64,000 nucleotides of DNA from Catonia carolina (GCA_035578175.1 JAQMRL010000014.1:9817274-9881273); one strand, 5' to 3'; positions 33,500 through 45,617 are shown, counted from the first letter of the stretch. The notes: generated by a model not told the origin, from the sequence alone. Made by a program: numbers and translations.

Positions 33500-33848
33500 T
33501 GGAAAATGGTGTGAAAAATCGATTTTTTTTTTAAATTTCGGCCTTAATATGCATTTTACGACAAAAGTGTACATGATCAAATTTATAGGAAATTAAAAGA
33601 TTTACAACTTTTATTTAAAGCATTTTTGTCTATAGAGCCTAGTTTAGCGTGAAAGAGTGATTTTCCGTATTTTTAAGCCAAACTGAGGTCGATTTTTATT
33701 TTGCTTCTTTCGCTCATGATTAAAATAAGTTTGTGTTTTTGAGGTTAGTTTTTTGTTTATTTTTAATGTTTTATTACTAATGTTAGGTTATATTGTTAAT
33801 TATTTTCATTGGCAAGAGAAAGTTGTGTGAGTGTTTCACACTAGATTT
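33500..33848 (+). mobile_element. DINE/HINE-like repeat, 3' part
   Basis: One tandem unit, 'gtgaaagagtgattttccgt', ggcaagagaaagt and stem-loop 'gtgtgagtgtttcacac'. Confidence 0.85.
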
Positions 33849-33973
33849 TTTTAAAATATGTTGTAAACCAAATTACTAATCCACTGAGTCGATTGTAACT
33901 GTAAAAACTAATTTTAATAAAAATGTCAATCATTGTTTTTTTTTTTGTTTAAGTATCTCACCAAGTAAAAAAA

Positions 33974-34768
33974 TCTGTTATGAAACATTCAAACGACTTT
34001 CTCTTGACAATTCAAATAATTAACAATTTAATGTAACATTAGTAATAAAACATTAAAACTAAACAAAACAACTAACCTCAATAAACATAACCCAATTTTA
34101 ATCATGAGTGAAAGACGCAAAATGAAAATCAACCTCAGTTTGGCTTAAAAATACGGAAAATCACTCTTTCACGCTAAACTAGGCTCTGTAGTGAAAAATG
34201 CACTACATAAAAGTTGTAGATATTTTCATTTCCTATAAATTTGATTATATACATTTTTGTCATAAAATAAGTACATGCTAAGGCTGGAATCTTAAAAAAA
34301 TCAATTTTTTACACGTTTTTGTGAGAAAAAAGGAAAATCGCTACATACCGCTAAACTAAGCGTTATGCAAAAAAAAATGTTTGAAATAAAACTTGTGGGA
34401 TTTTAAATTTTCTACAACTGGTATTTTATACATTTTGCGCTAAAATGCATGTTAAAGCTGCAATCTTAAAAAAACCATTTTTTTACAAGAAAACAGCCTT
34501 CCCAAGAATTTCAGCAGACATTGTGCCTACTCTGTCTTGTAAAGCATAAAAAGTTTAGTAATTGAGGCGATTTTAAAAATATCGTAGGAGCCGTTTTTTG
34601 AGAAAATCGCATAAAGTGAAAAATGACACGATAAACTACTACTTTTGGTTGACCGATTTTGAAGAAAATGTTTGTGTCGGGTCCTCTAATAGTATCTAAC
34701 TTAAGTTTCAAGTTCGTAAGATATTCCGTTCTTGAAATAATCTGTTTACACGCACGCACGCACGCGCG

Positions 34769-34805
<37 letters not shown>

Positions 34806-34941
34806 CAATGGCTAAAAACATGTTTTTTGAATTTAGGGGGTCTGAAAACGTGTAGATCGGGGGAAAACTCGATTTTTTAAAAATCGACATGAAAACAATA
34901 CTTTCCTTCCTATATATTCATATAGGCAAGAGAAAGTAAAA
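33974..34941 (-). mobile_element. DINE/HINE-like repeat, full length
   Basis: All parts present. The CA/CG tract is at 34748-34803 and the terminal palindrome 'cctatatattcatatagg' precedes caagagaaagt. Confidence 0.9.
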
Positions 34942-35036
34942 ACACACAAAATTATTAATTACCGCTAAACTAAGCGTTATACAAAGAAATAACAAAGAAA
35001 TTCGACGCTCTACAGGTCTAAATTTACTCTTTACTA

Positions 35037-36370
35037 TGAATGATACCGTAACAGACAAATGGAGTGTCAAACTTTTTACACTTAATCTGTTCGTTGCATG
35101 GCTAAAATAAATAGTTCTGTTTCTTATCACATGGTCTGCCAAAAAATTGACTTAATCATTTAAGAACAAAAGATGTACGAGGTGTGGCTAATAAATAACG
35201 AGACTGACGTTGTAAAAATTTAATTTTAATTTTATACATAATTACTTATGGTCACCTTTAAAATACACTCCTTCTCTATCCCTACAATGCTCCATGCGAA
35301 TTTTCCATAGTTGGAAACAGTGCTGGAAGTCATCTTCTGTCAGCTCCTTCAGGACACGTGCCGCTTTCTCTTTTACAGCTTCCACAGACTCAAATCTTGT
35401 CCCTTTTAATGCGGATTTCACCTTAGGCAACAGTTAGAAGTCACATGGTGCAAGATCTGGTGAATAAGGTGGATTTTCTAAAGTGAGATGCTGTACTTGG
35501 CTAGGAACCTCTAGACAGATAACGCGGAATGAGCTGGCGCATTGTCTTGGTGGAGAACCCATGATTTGTCCTTCCACATTTCGGGGCGTTTTTCCTTACT
35601 CTTATACATAGTTTAGAAAGTACCTCAAGATAGTAATATTGATTTATTGTTTCACCTCCAGGAACCCAGTAAGGTACACAGTCCCGTGGATATAAAAAAA
35701 AACAATCATCGTTGCTTTAAATTTTGACTTGCTCATTCGAGCTTTTTTGGCTCTTGGTGAAGTTCGGCTCTTCCTGTGCATGGATTGGCGCTTCGTTTCT
35801 GGATCATAAGTGAAAAATCACGTTTCATCACATGTTATTATCTTCTACCTGTTCCCTAAGGTGAAATCTGCATTAAAAGGGACAAGATTTGAATCTGCGG
35901 AAGCTGTAAAAGAGAAAGCGGCACGTGTCCTGAAGGAGCTGACAGAAGATGACTTCCAGCACTGTTTCCAACAATGTAAAATTGGCGTGGAGCGTTGTAG
36001 GGATAGAGAAGGAGTGTATATTGAAGGTGACAATAAGTGATTATGTATAAAAGTAATATAAAATTTTTTACAACGTCAGTCTCGTTATTTAATAGCCACA
36101 CCTCGTAGAGGTGTAAAAGACATTTATCTGAGTTATCTCGTCTGAAAGTAATGAATTCCATTATACAGCCGGACCCTGTGGTGAATGAAGTGAAGATGTC
36201 ATTTGCAGAGTGGAATATATGTGCTTTTCAGAGGGCCCGGCGTGCTGATAAGCATACTTTCCCACTCAGTGAGGAAGACAATAGTAAATCACCACACTCT
36301 TCGTTTCGTTTTACTTAGCAAAACCTCTACAGGTTCAAAACAACCATTCGGCTGATGAACTGACCAACAT
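35037..36370 (+). mobile_element. Structured SINE (type B) split by a mariner
   Basis: The head part is 35037-35175 and the rest 36108-36370. The break falls at a TA that is present at this place in the consensus 'aagaggtagaggtg'. The 3' tail is diverged ('ggctgatgaactgacc'). Confidence 0.9.
35178..36105. mobile_element. Inverted (two-3'-ended) mariner element
   Basis: Flanked by TA (35176-35177, 36106-36107). Both termini are the mariner 3' end. 35178 to about 35840 reads the transposase 3' half on the minus strand. 35845-36105 reads the same C-terminal codons (KEKAARVLKELTEDDFQHC) on the plus strand. The result is a pair of inverted ~260-bp arms. No 5' end and no complete transposase. Confidence 0.88.
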
Positions 36371-36414
36371 ATTATTAATGAACAAATTTTTTTGAAATAA
36401 TTACATCATATAAT

Positions 36415-36500
36415 ACAATTTCGCTAATCCGAACTTATAAAACCCACGACTTTTCGGATTACCGAAAAATTTGGATGAGCGAATTTTATCTTAAAAGACA
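36415..36500. mobile_element. Possible pogo/Tigger terminus remnant
   Basis: 'cgctaatccgaacttataaa' and 'tcggattaccgaaaaatttg' resemble Tigger-type ends, but no CAGT terminus or partner is clear. Confidence 0.3.
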
Positions 36501-36559
36501 ATATTCTTGTTTAAAATGTAATTTTTTATGTTGAAATAAATTAATTTAATCATTTTTGC

Positions 36560-36692
36560 GTTATTCACACTTGATTAAAATTAATTTATGTTTTTCATTT
36601 TACATTGTTTACTCATGATTAAACATAGTTTATATTGTTCATTATCTACATAGGTAAGAGAAAGTCGTGTTAGTGTTTTACACCAGATTTTT
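36560..36692 (+). mobile_element. DINE/HINE-like repeat, 3' end
   Basis: 'tcatgattaaacatagttta', 'ggtaagagaaagt', then stem-loop 'gtgttagtgttttacacc'. Confidence 0.75.
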
Positions 36693-37340
36693 CGAATAAT
36701 TACAGCATATTACTTATTAATATTTTGATAAATTTTCACAATACCTCATTATGATATTTCTGAAACAAGTTTAAGTTGTTAAGTGTTTACCACGCAGAAA
36801 GTTTACTACCAAATTCGTGTAGGTGCCGTAAGAAAATCTGGTCTCATTTTAACAGCATTGTTCAACCACTTCCTGTGAAAAGGTTTTACTACCCTCCGTT
36901 TGATTCCAATACGTGTGCGTGTGTGTGTGCGCGCGCGCGCGCGCGCGCGTGTGTGTGTAAAACAATGTCAATGTGTAAGTGAGATGTGGGCGGTTTATGA
37001 ATGAACACACACTCACACTTACAAAGTACTGTGTATATACGTGGGTGAGTTCGCTTGTGGTAGTATACCAATACATTTGGATAGCATTGAAACGCAGGCA
37101 TACTACGGTTGTGATTATGAATGAAATTTCCCCCACTACTACCTCCGTGCCTAACTTTATTGACTGAAATCCTACTACCACTGGCAAAATACTTTCCTAA
37201 ATTACTTATGCATGAACTGCAATACACCTCACTTAATCAGTTTTACCAATCTAAATTTGTAAAAATTGAAGAACAAATCTTACCATAAAAATTATGGATT
37301 ATATAAACTTTTACCGATTACGTCTGAAAAGTAAATTAAT
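36693..37340. other. Unassigned, with a GT/GC tract
   Basis: Contains an alternating GT/GC run at 36910-36958. Open frames here come from the repeat and have no family motif. Confidence 0.4.
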
Positions 37341-37870
37341 TAATTGTTGGAAATATTAAAAATTGTCATCTATAATTTTCTGTGTCCGTCCGTCCGTCAC
37401 ACTGAGAAGTCAGACACTATAAGAGATAGTAACAAACAGTTTTCGGATTCGTAATCTGCACAAACAATTAGTGGGCTTAAATTTGGTTTGAAGTTCCGGT
37501 TTTTACTGAAAGTGGCCCAAAACCGGTAGTCAAGAAGTCAATGTCAGAAACTACAAGAAATATCAACAAACGGTTTTCGGATTCGTAATTTACACAAAAA
37601 GTTAGTGGGCTTAAATTTGGTTTGAAGTTCCGGTTTTTACTGGAAGTGGTTCAAAACCGAAAGTAAATAAATCAAAGTCAGAAACTACAAGAAGTATCAA
37701 AATACGGTTTTCGGATTCGTAATCTACTCAAAAAGTAAGTGGACTTAAATTTGGTTTGAAGCTCCGTTTTTTGCTTGAAATGGCCCAAAACCAGAAGTAA
37801 AGAAATCAAAATCAGAAATTACAAGAGATAGCAACAAACGGTTTTCGTATTTTTAATCTACGTAAAAAGC
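37341..37870. repeat. 134-bp tandem repeat, about 3.3 units
   Basis: 'gttttcggattcgtaat' recurs near 37440, 37574, 37708 and 37842, a spacing of 134. Each unit has 'cttaaatttggtttgaagtt', 'ccaaaacc' and 'gtcagaaactacaag'. The left end is 'ttgtcatctataattttctg' and 'gtccgtccgtcaca', seen at the ends of other copies. Confidence 0.9.
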
Positions 37871-37894
37871 GTCATATCTGTTGTAAATATTGGA

Positions 37895-38125
37895 GAGGCT
37901 GTGCCCACGTGAAAAAACTTTTTTTTTAAGATTACGGCCTTCATATGCATTTTAGAGGAAAAGTGAATACAATTAAAGGTTTAGAACATTAAAAATCCTT
38001 CAACTTTTAATTAAAGCATTTTCTTCTACAGAGCCTAGTTTAGAGTCAAAAAGAGATTTTTCGTATTTTTAAGTCAAACTGAGGTTGATTTTCATTTTGC
38101 GTCATTCACTCATGGTTAAAATTAG
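37895..38125 (+). mobile_element. DINE/HINE-like repeat, internal fragment
   Basis: Has 'gcccacgtgaaaaaactttt', one tandem unit and 'tcattcactcatggttaaaa'. Both ends are missing. Confidence 0.65.
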
Positions 38126-38189
38126 AATCATAATTAGAATATCAAGGAAATATTGGTAGATTTAAGTGTTTTATGATTAGAAAAACCCC

Positions 38190-38575
38190 ATGACGGCCTG
38201 GTGGAGTGTCAAATTATTTGCAATCGATCTGTTAGTTCCAAGGCTACATAAAATAGTTCTGTTCCTTATTACATGGTCAGCCATATGACTGAAATATTTA
38301 AGAACAGAGAAGTTAGAGGTGTAAATGACACTAAAACAGAGTTATCTCCTCTGAAAGTGATGAATATCATTATGCAGCCAGACCCTGTGGTGAATGAAGT
38401 GAAGGTGTCATTTGCAGGGTGGAAAGTGGGTACTTTTCAGAGGGCCTGGTGTATGCTGATAAGCATACTTAACCACTCAGTGAGGAAGGCTACAGCAAAC
38501 CACCTTACTTCTCGTTTTATTTAGTAAAACCTCTAGAAGTTGAAACCAGCGGCTGCTGACCTAAACAACAATATT
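38190..38575 (+). mobile_element. Structured SINE (type B)
   Basis: 'tgacggcctggtggagtgtc' to 'gctgctgacctaaacaacaa'. Slightly diverged. Confidence 0.9.
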
Positions 38576-38590
38576 ATTAGAGAAAAAAAA

Positions 38591-39357
38591 TCAGGTGTGA
38601 AACACTCATAAGACTTTTTCTTGCCAATGCAAATAATGAACAATATAACCTAATATTAGTATTTAACCATTAGAAATAAACAAAAAAAGACTTTATTTTA
38701 ATGATGAATGAATGATGCAAAATGATCAACCTTAGTTTGACTTAAAAATACGAAGAATCACTCTTTCACGCTAAACTAGGTTTTGTAAAGAAAAATTCTC
38801 TAAATAAAAGTTGTAGATCTTTTTTATTTATATGAATTTTTTTTATACTCTTTTGTCGTAAAATACATACTAAGGCCGAAATCTTAAAACCCATTTTTTA
38901 CAGTTTCATGGAAAAAAATAGAAAATCACTAATTTCCGCTAAACTAAGCGTTACACAAAGAAATGTTCGGAATTTCAGCCGGTATGGCGTTTATCCTATC
39001 ATGTAAAGCATAAAAAATATAGTAAATGAGACGATTTTAAGAAAAAAATCGTAGGAGCCGTTTTAGAGATAATTGCAAAAAGTTAAAAATGACACGAATA
39101 TACTACTACTTCCAGTTGACCGATTTAAATGAAAAATGTCGGGTCCTTTAGTTTTATTTAACTTAAGTTTCAATTTTCAAGTTCGTACGATGTCCGTTTT
39201 TGAGATATTCTGTTCACACACAGACCAATCCCTAAAATAATGGTTTTTGGGGTTCAGGGGTATGATAACGTGTATAGCCGGTGAAAATTTGATTTTAAAA
39301 ATCGACATGATAACAATACTTTCCTTTCAATATATTCATACAGGCAAGAGAAAGTAA
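38591..39357 (-). mobile_element. DINE/HINE-like repeat, internally shortened
   Basis: Both ends are present (tcaggtgtgaaacactcat ... ggcaagagaaagt) but one tandem unit is lost. The GT tract is only 'cacacaca'. Confidence 0.85.
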
Positions 39358-39890
39358 TAGCTACATGAAAACAGAAAATTTTCTCCCGGACATACTTCTA
39401 AGGAATAAAAACGATCTAATAGAATTCGCTTATGTTGTCCGTATAGTCAAAATTGTGAACCTTCCATTTAGTTCTTTTATGCAGGTAGACATGTTATTTC
39501 CTATTTCCGCAGGAAGTGAACCCTACTTACTATACGACTAACTTCCCTACTCGTTGGTTGTATTCAAAATATTTCTGTAGGGGATAATTATTACAGGGGA
39601 TGTCGACTGGTTTTTAACAGCCTATTTTTATTCTTATAACATACACGAAGAAAAAAATACGCACCAAATTGAATGGCTCACACGCACGCACGAATGTTTT
39701 TCTTATTATCACTAACTCAAACGCACGCGTGCGCTCGTCTTATTACTTCATATCCTCGATTTTTATTATTAAGCGTGCGATAAGAATTCGCACGTATTAA
39801 TAAACAATTTAAGGGGAGTCGTAAAAGCTGTACCTGCAATAATAAATTTGGTTTATTCGATGTTCCTTTTAAAAGTTCTTGTTGCAGATA
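39358..39890. other. Unassigned
   Basis: AT-rich, with ACGC-type short runs at 39680-39735. Nothing recognised. Confidence 0.4.
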
Positions 39891-39894
39891 GGAC

Positions 39895-40170
39895 TTGGCA
39901 TTATTTCAAACCCCCTGAAACCAAAAAACATGTTTTTAGCGATGTGTGTGTGTGCGCGCGTGCGTGCGTGCGTGTATATTTGTGTGTGAATAGAATATCT
40001 CAAGAACGGAACATCGTACGAACTTGAAACTTGAAACATAAGTTTCAAGCAATAGAATAACATTTTCATCAAAATCGGTCAACCAAAATTAGTTTATTCG
40101 TGTCATTTTTAACTTTTTTCAATTTTTTCAAAAACGGCTCCTACGATTATTTTAAAAATTGAAGAAGAAT
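39895..40170 (+). mobile_element. DINE/HINE-like repeat, 5' fragment
   Basis: From 'aaccccctgaaaccaaaaaa' through the GT/GC tract (39943-39975) to 'aacggctcctacgatt'. The first inverted repeat is missing. Confidence 0.7.
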
Positions 40171-40365
40171 TTTTTAAACTTATTAAGAGGACTCGTATGA
40201 CACTATTTTTGTTTCCAAATTCCGATTTTGATTTCGTGACTTCCGGTTTTGTGCATTTCCTGTCAAAACCGGAACTTCAAACCCAATTCAGTCCCACTAA
40301 CGTTTTAAGTAGATTACGAATCCAAAAACCGTTTCTTGATATCTGACATCTGTGTGTGACGGACT
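40171..40365 (-). repeat. 134-bp-period family fragment
   Basis: 'cttccggttttgtgcatttc', 'tagattacgaatccaaaaac' and 'gtgtgacggac'. It joins directly to the next DINE-like piece. Confidence 0.6.
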
Positions 40366-40488
40366 ACTACTTACGATTGACCGATTTTGATGAAAATGTT
40401 CGTGTCAGATCCGGTAGTAGTATCTAACTTAAGTCTCAAGTTTGTACGATGTTCCGTTCTTGAGATATTCTATTCACACACGTACGCA

Positions 40489-40555
<67 letters not shown>

Positions 40556-40705
40556 AGACACACAGACAAATTCCTAAAAACATGTTTTTTTTGGTTCAAG
40601 GGGTCTGAAAACGTGTAGATCCGGTGAAAACTCGATTTAGAAAAGTCGACATGAAAACAATACTTTCCTTCCTACATATTCATATAGGCATGAGAAAGTA
40701 AAAAT
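40366..40705 (-). mobile_element. DINE/HINE-like repeat, 5' fragment
   Basis: From 'ctactacttacgattgaccg' through a long CA tract (about 40475-40565) to ggcatgagaaagt. Confidence 0.8.
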
Positions 40706-41084
40706 GTGCACAGAATTTGTTATAATGAGTTCTCTTTCAATTCGATGATTGTAGACGAAGCAGCGCGCGTACGACAGCTAGTTGATTCATAAATTTTTAA
40801 CTCATGTTTAATTTCTGTTTGTATTTGAATTGAGTTAATATTTCTACATTATTGTAATAAAATGAATGGAGCTTATTTAATGGACTATTACGATAGTTGT
40901 GTTTACCTCCGTTATCTCTCAAAGACTTGAGTATTTTATAAAATTACGAAATATTTATCATCACAACATGACAATAACATTGTAAATATGTGTATATTTT
41001 TCCACGTCTCAAGTATTTAGATAAAATGTTTATTGTGGTTAATATTTTATAAAATTTTTACGCGACACGAATTAACTATGGAGG
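40706..41084. other. Unassigned
   Basis: AT-rich; no feature recognised. Confidence 0.4.
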
Positions 41085-41270
41085 CAATTTTTAAAATTGT
41101 CATCCATAATTTTCTTTTGTCCCTCCGTCCGTCACACACAAATGTCAGAAACTATAAGAGAGATATCAAGAAACGGTTTTTGGATTCGTAATCCACACTA
41201 AACGTTAGTAGGACTGAACTGGGCTTGAAGTACAGTTCTTCAATCAAATGTTATTTACAGTTAATGGAAA
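41085..41270. repeat. 134-bp-period family, left part (interrupted)
   Basis: 'aaaattgtcatccataattt', 'cctccgtccgtcacac', 'ggtttttggattcgtaatcc'. It continues at 42038 after the LINE. Confidence 0.65.
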
Positions 41271-41274
41271 AAAG

Positions 41275-42037
41275 TGTCAATATTTGCAGTTCAAAAACAA
41301 ACATAACGTTAAAGAAAGTAGAGAAGTGGATGTATTTATTCAAAATAATAGTTTAGAGCATGTAGAAACAGTGAGTTCCTAGGAGTATCTCTAGATAAAT
41401 TTTTGTCTTGGGACTTCTATACCAATCAAGTCTGTAGTAAAATATCATCTGGGGTATTAGCACTAAAACAAATTGCCAGATTAAATGATAAAAAATTACT
41501 AATGGCAGCTTATCATGGCCTCATTCTGTCTCATATCCGTTATGGTATCTTAGTATGGGGTAATTCTAGCATGGGTAATATGAATAGGGATTTTTAAAAT
41601 TCAAAAGAAAGCTTTTAGGTGTATGGTGGGAGCTAACCAGCTAACCTCATCGACACCACTATTTAAGGATCTTTAATTGCTTACAGTTCCCTTTAAATTT
41701 TTGAGGTGATTATGTATATTAGGGAAAATAATTTTATGCAGAATTTCAATGTTCACAATCATAACACGAGAAACAGAAATGATTATTACGTGGCTAATCA
41801 CTCCACAAAATTGTTTGAACAAAAACTTACTTATGCAGGGAGAAAATTCATGAATAAATTACCCCAATTTTTAATGTGTGATAATTTGAATTCCTTTAAA
41901 AAAAATCTGATCGGTGAAACTTTTTATAGCGTACAAGAATTTCTTTCTTGATAGTAGTGATACATTGTGTGATTCTTATATGTATTTCAGGTGTTATAAC
42001 TGACTTGTCCTATACTCCTCCTGGAGCTCCTGGACGC
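41275..42037 (+). pseudogene. non-LTR retrotransposon 3' end
   Basis: Same LINE family as 28798. ORF pieces carry DKFLSWDFYTNQVCSKISSG, LILSHIRYGILVWGNSSMG and, in another frame, NTRNRNDYYVANHSTKLFEQ. It is frameshifted near 41595 and ends with the 3' UTR 'cctatactcctcctggagct' and GGACGC plus A-run. Confidence 0.85.
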
Positions 42038-42430
42038 AAAAAAAGTTCCGGTTTTGACCGGAAGTGCACAAAACCAGAAGTCACGAAATCAAAGTTGGAA
42101 TTTGGAAACAAAAATACTGTCATTCGATTTCTCTTAAAGACTTGATACAGATATAATGGGAATGAAGTTCCGGTTTCGACCAAAATTGGTCCTAAACCGG
42201 AAGTCAAGAAATCAAAATCGGAATTTTGAAACAAAATAGTGTCATTCAAGTCTTTTTAATAAGTAGATACAGAAATAATTGGATTTTAAGTTCCGGTTTC
42301 TGCCGAAAAAGGTGCAAAACCGGAAGTCCAGAAATCAATATTTGAATTTGGAAACAAAAAGTGTCATACAATTTCTCTTAAAGAGTGGATACAGAAAATT
42401 ACTGGATTTGAAGTTTTGGTTTCGACCGGA
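42038..42430. repeat. 134-bp-period family, right part
   Basis: Repeated 'gttccggtttcgaccaaaat', 'gaagtcaagaaatcaaaatc', 'gtgtcattc' blocks at about 125-bp spacing. Confidence 0.65.
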
Positions 42431-42709
42431 AGTAGCCGTTTTTGAGAAAACTGCAAAAAATGAAAAATTGACACTAAGAAACGTCTACTTTCGGTTGACC
42501 GATTTTGATGAAAATTTTCGTGTTGGGTCCTCTATTGGTACCTAACTTAAGTTTCAAGTTTCAACTTCGTACAATAATCCGTTTTTGAGATATTAGTTCA
42601 CACACGCAGACTAATTGCTAAAAAACACGGTATAACCTCGATATCGAAAAATCGACATGAAAACAATACCTTTCTTCCTACATATTCATATAGGCAAGAG
42701 AAAGTAAAA
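42430..42709 (-). mobile_element. DINE/HINE-like repeat, 5' fragment
   Basis: From 'gccgtttttgagaaaactgc' to ggcaagagaaagt. The GT tract is reduced to 'cacacgcaga'. Confidence 0.75.
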
Positions 42710-43300
42710 AATTGAGACTTAAGTTCTACCGATACTTGTACAGAATGAGTGAAAACCTCTTAAGAAAACTAATAATTTTTATGATACTGAACATTGACCG
42801 AAGGTGTCGGATAAATGATTTAAATAAATCAGAAAGGAAATTGAGAAAACAGAATAAATAAAATTCACTTTAAAAAATTACAAATCAAATTTTGTAATTT
42901 GTGACTCTCCATTACGTGGCAGCTTTTTTAGTACATAAGTAGATTCTAATCAAAAACATTGCTAATCGATGTTGTTTAAAAAAAACTGTATGAAATCAGT
43001 ATTTTATAAATAAACATATATTAGAAGTGGGGTCTCATCAGCGACCCATTCATTTGCTTTCCTCCTCCTGTGAAGGCGGGGGCGGGGGTTTGAAGGAAGA
43101 TTAAATATAAACGGATCTATCATTGAAATATTATTTGTACCAGTGAGGTATATCCCAGCACGAAGTAATAAAGCACGAACTGAATACAGTCCTTCAATAC
43201 ACGTGGCTTTTTTAAATCTACAGTAAGCTGTCAACAGATTTACAGTACGTTATTTTGTTTTGATTCAGTAAAAATGCCAATTCTAAACAAAGACAGATAT
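42710..43300. other. Unassigned
   Basis: Mixed AT-rich sequence. A 76-codon open frame on the minus strand (43234-43004) has no recognisable motif and is not called a gene. Confidence 0.4.
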
Positions 43301-43303
43301 TTT

Positions 43304-44240
43304 TACTTTCTCTTACCTGTATGAATATATAGGAAGGAAAGTATTGTTTTCATGTCGATTTTTCGAAATCGAGTTTTCACCAGATCTACACGTTTCAGAC
43401 CCCCTGAACCCAAAATAATGTTAGCGATTGATCTGTGTGTGTGAACAAAATATCTCAAGAACGAAACATCATGCGAACTTGAAACTTAAAACTTAAGTAA
43501 GGTACTAACTAGAGGACCCGACACGAATATTTTCATTAAAATCGATCAACCGGAAGTAGTAATTTATTCGTGTCATTTTTAACTTTTTTACAATTTTCTC
43601 AAAAACGGCTCCTACGAATTTTGAAAAAATTGCCTCATTTACCACATTTTTTTATGCTCTATACGATAGGATAGGTGCCATGTCTGCTGAAATTCTTAGG
43701 GAGGCTGTGCTTTCGTAGAAAAAAATGTATTTTTTTTAATATTGCGGCTTTAATACATACACATTTTAGCGCAATAATGTATAGGCCTATAATAAAAGTT
43801 GTAGAAAATTTAAAAACCTACGACTTTTATTTAAAACATTTTTTTGTATAACGCTTAGTTTAGTGGTAATTAGCGATTTTCTGTTTTTTTTTACGAAAAT
43901 GTGTAAAAAATATCGTTTATTTAAAGATTTCAGCCTTAGTATGCATTTTACGAAAAAAGTGAATAATCAAATTTATAGGAAATTGAAAGATCTACAACTT
44001 TTATTTAGAGTATTTTTCTCTAAATGAGCCTAGTTCAGTGTGAAAGAGTGATTTTCCGTATTATTAAGCGAAACAAAGGTTGGTTTTCATTTTGCATCAT
44101 TCACTTATGATTAAAATTAGGTTATATTTTTTGAGATTAGTTTTGTTGTTATCTTTAATGTATTATTACTAGGTAATGTAATGTTATATTGTTCGTTATT
44201 TGCAGTGGCAAGAGAAAGTCGTGTGAGTGTTTCACACCAA
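43304..44240 (+). mobile_element. DINE/HINE-like repeat, full length
   Basis: Plus orientation: tactttctcttacctg, hairpin TCGATTT-ttcg-AAATCGA (about 43359-43376), short GT run, conserved block, tandem units with 'ctac.acttttatttaa' at about 43818 and 43992, ggcaagagaaagt, stem-loop. Confidence 0.9.
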
Positions 44241-44315
44241 ATATTTTCTATTTTTTAAATTTTGGGGGGATAATTTCGGGACATCCTGGACCCCCCTTAA
44301 CTACTCCACTGCTTT
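44241..44315. mobile_element. Possible hAT-like terminus
   Basis: 'ttttggggggataatttcgg' and 'ccccccttaactactccact' resemble the CAGTGGCG-type, G-run ends of hAT MITEs. Only one end was seen. Confidence 0.25.
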
Positions 44316-44716
44316 CCTTTCCTATAAATTCATATCCCTATACAGGGCAAGAGACAGGAACAAAAGGTTCAATTGAAAAAAGTTCATTTTATTTCCAGGG
44401 ATAGACTATCCAGGGATTAATCGTATTGAATTTTTCTAACGTTTAAAAAATTAAACGTGGGTGTGCTTTATTGTGTACTTCAGTGTTTGTCTGAATGTAC
44501 GAGGTATTATCGATTTATATGCCATTCGCTATGAAGTTCATATTGTTGTTAAATAAAATAAAAGACAGGGTGTGAACCAAACATTGTCTCCGTAAATAAT
44601 GTTTGTTCGACTATCCTTAACGTACTTCCTTTAAAATACGCTATTTTAAACAACTTTTAACATATTAGGGCCTATCTAGATATAAAACAAAATAAATTAA
44701 ACGTAATATTAAAAAC
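44316..44716. other. Unassigned
   Basis: 'ccctatacagggcaagagac' near 44337 may be a DINE-like end. The rest is unrecognised. Confidence 0.35.
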
Positions 44717-45617
44717 TCCGGTGTGAAACACTCACACGGCCTTCTCTTGCCAGCAAATAATTAACAATATAACCTAAAAATAGTAATAAAACATAAGAAA
44801 TAAATAATAAACTAACCTCAATGAACATAACCTTATTTTAATCATGAGTGAATGATGCAAACTGAAAATCAACCTTAGTTTGGCTTAAAAATACGGAAAA
44901 TCACCCTTTAACGCTAAACTAGGCTCTGTACAGAAAAATACTCTGAATAAAAGTTGTAAATTTTTTAACTCCCTATAAATTGAATTATACAATTCTGTCG
45001 GAAAGTACATACTAAGGCTGAAATCTTAAAAAATCGATTCTTTTACAGATTTTCATGAAAAAAAAACCAGAAAATCCCTAATTACCGCTAAACTAAGCGT
45101 TATACAAAAATGTGTGAATTAAAAGATGTAGGATTTTAAATTCTCTACATTTTTTATTGTACACATTTTTGCGCTGAAATGCATATTAAAGCCGCAATCT
45201 TAGAGAAAACAATTTTTTTACGAGGAAACATCTTCCCCAAAAATTTCAGCAGACATGAGGCATACCCTATGATTACTTGAAGAGCATAAAAGTTTAGTAA
45301 ATGAGGCGATTTTTAAAAAAAATCGTTATGAGAAAATCTCAAAAAAGTGAAAAATTACACAAATAAACTACTACTTCCGGTTGACCGATTTTGCAGTATC
45401 TAACTTCAGTTTCAAGTTTCAAGTTCGTACGTTGTTCCGTTCTTGAGATATTCTGTTCACACACACGGGTGCACACAAACAACCGATCGGTAAAAACATG
45501 TTTTTTGCGTTCAGGGGGTCTGAAAACCTGTAGATCCGGTAAAAACTCGGTTTCGGAAAATCGGCATGAAACAGTACTTTCCTTCTTATATATTCATACA
45601 TGCAAGAGAAAGTAAAA
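44717..45617 (-). mobile_element. DINE/HINE-like repeat, full length
   Basis: 'tccggtgtgaaacactcaca' to 'atgcaagagaaagt'. The GT tract is short (45459-45475). Confidence 0.88.

Noticed and set aside
36776..37227. Open frames of 68-112 codons over the GT/GC tract
   Set aside because: They are low-complexity products of the microsatellite, in several frames at once, with no family motif.
43004..43234. 76-codon minus-strand frame
   Set aside because: No recognisable domain and no splice partner; it is left as unassigned.
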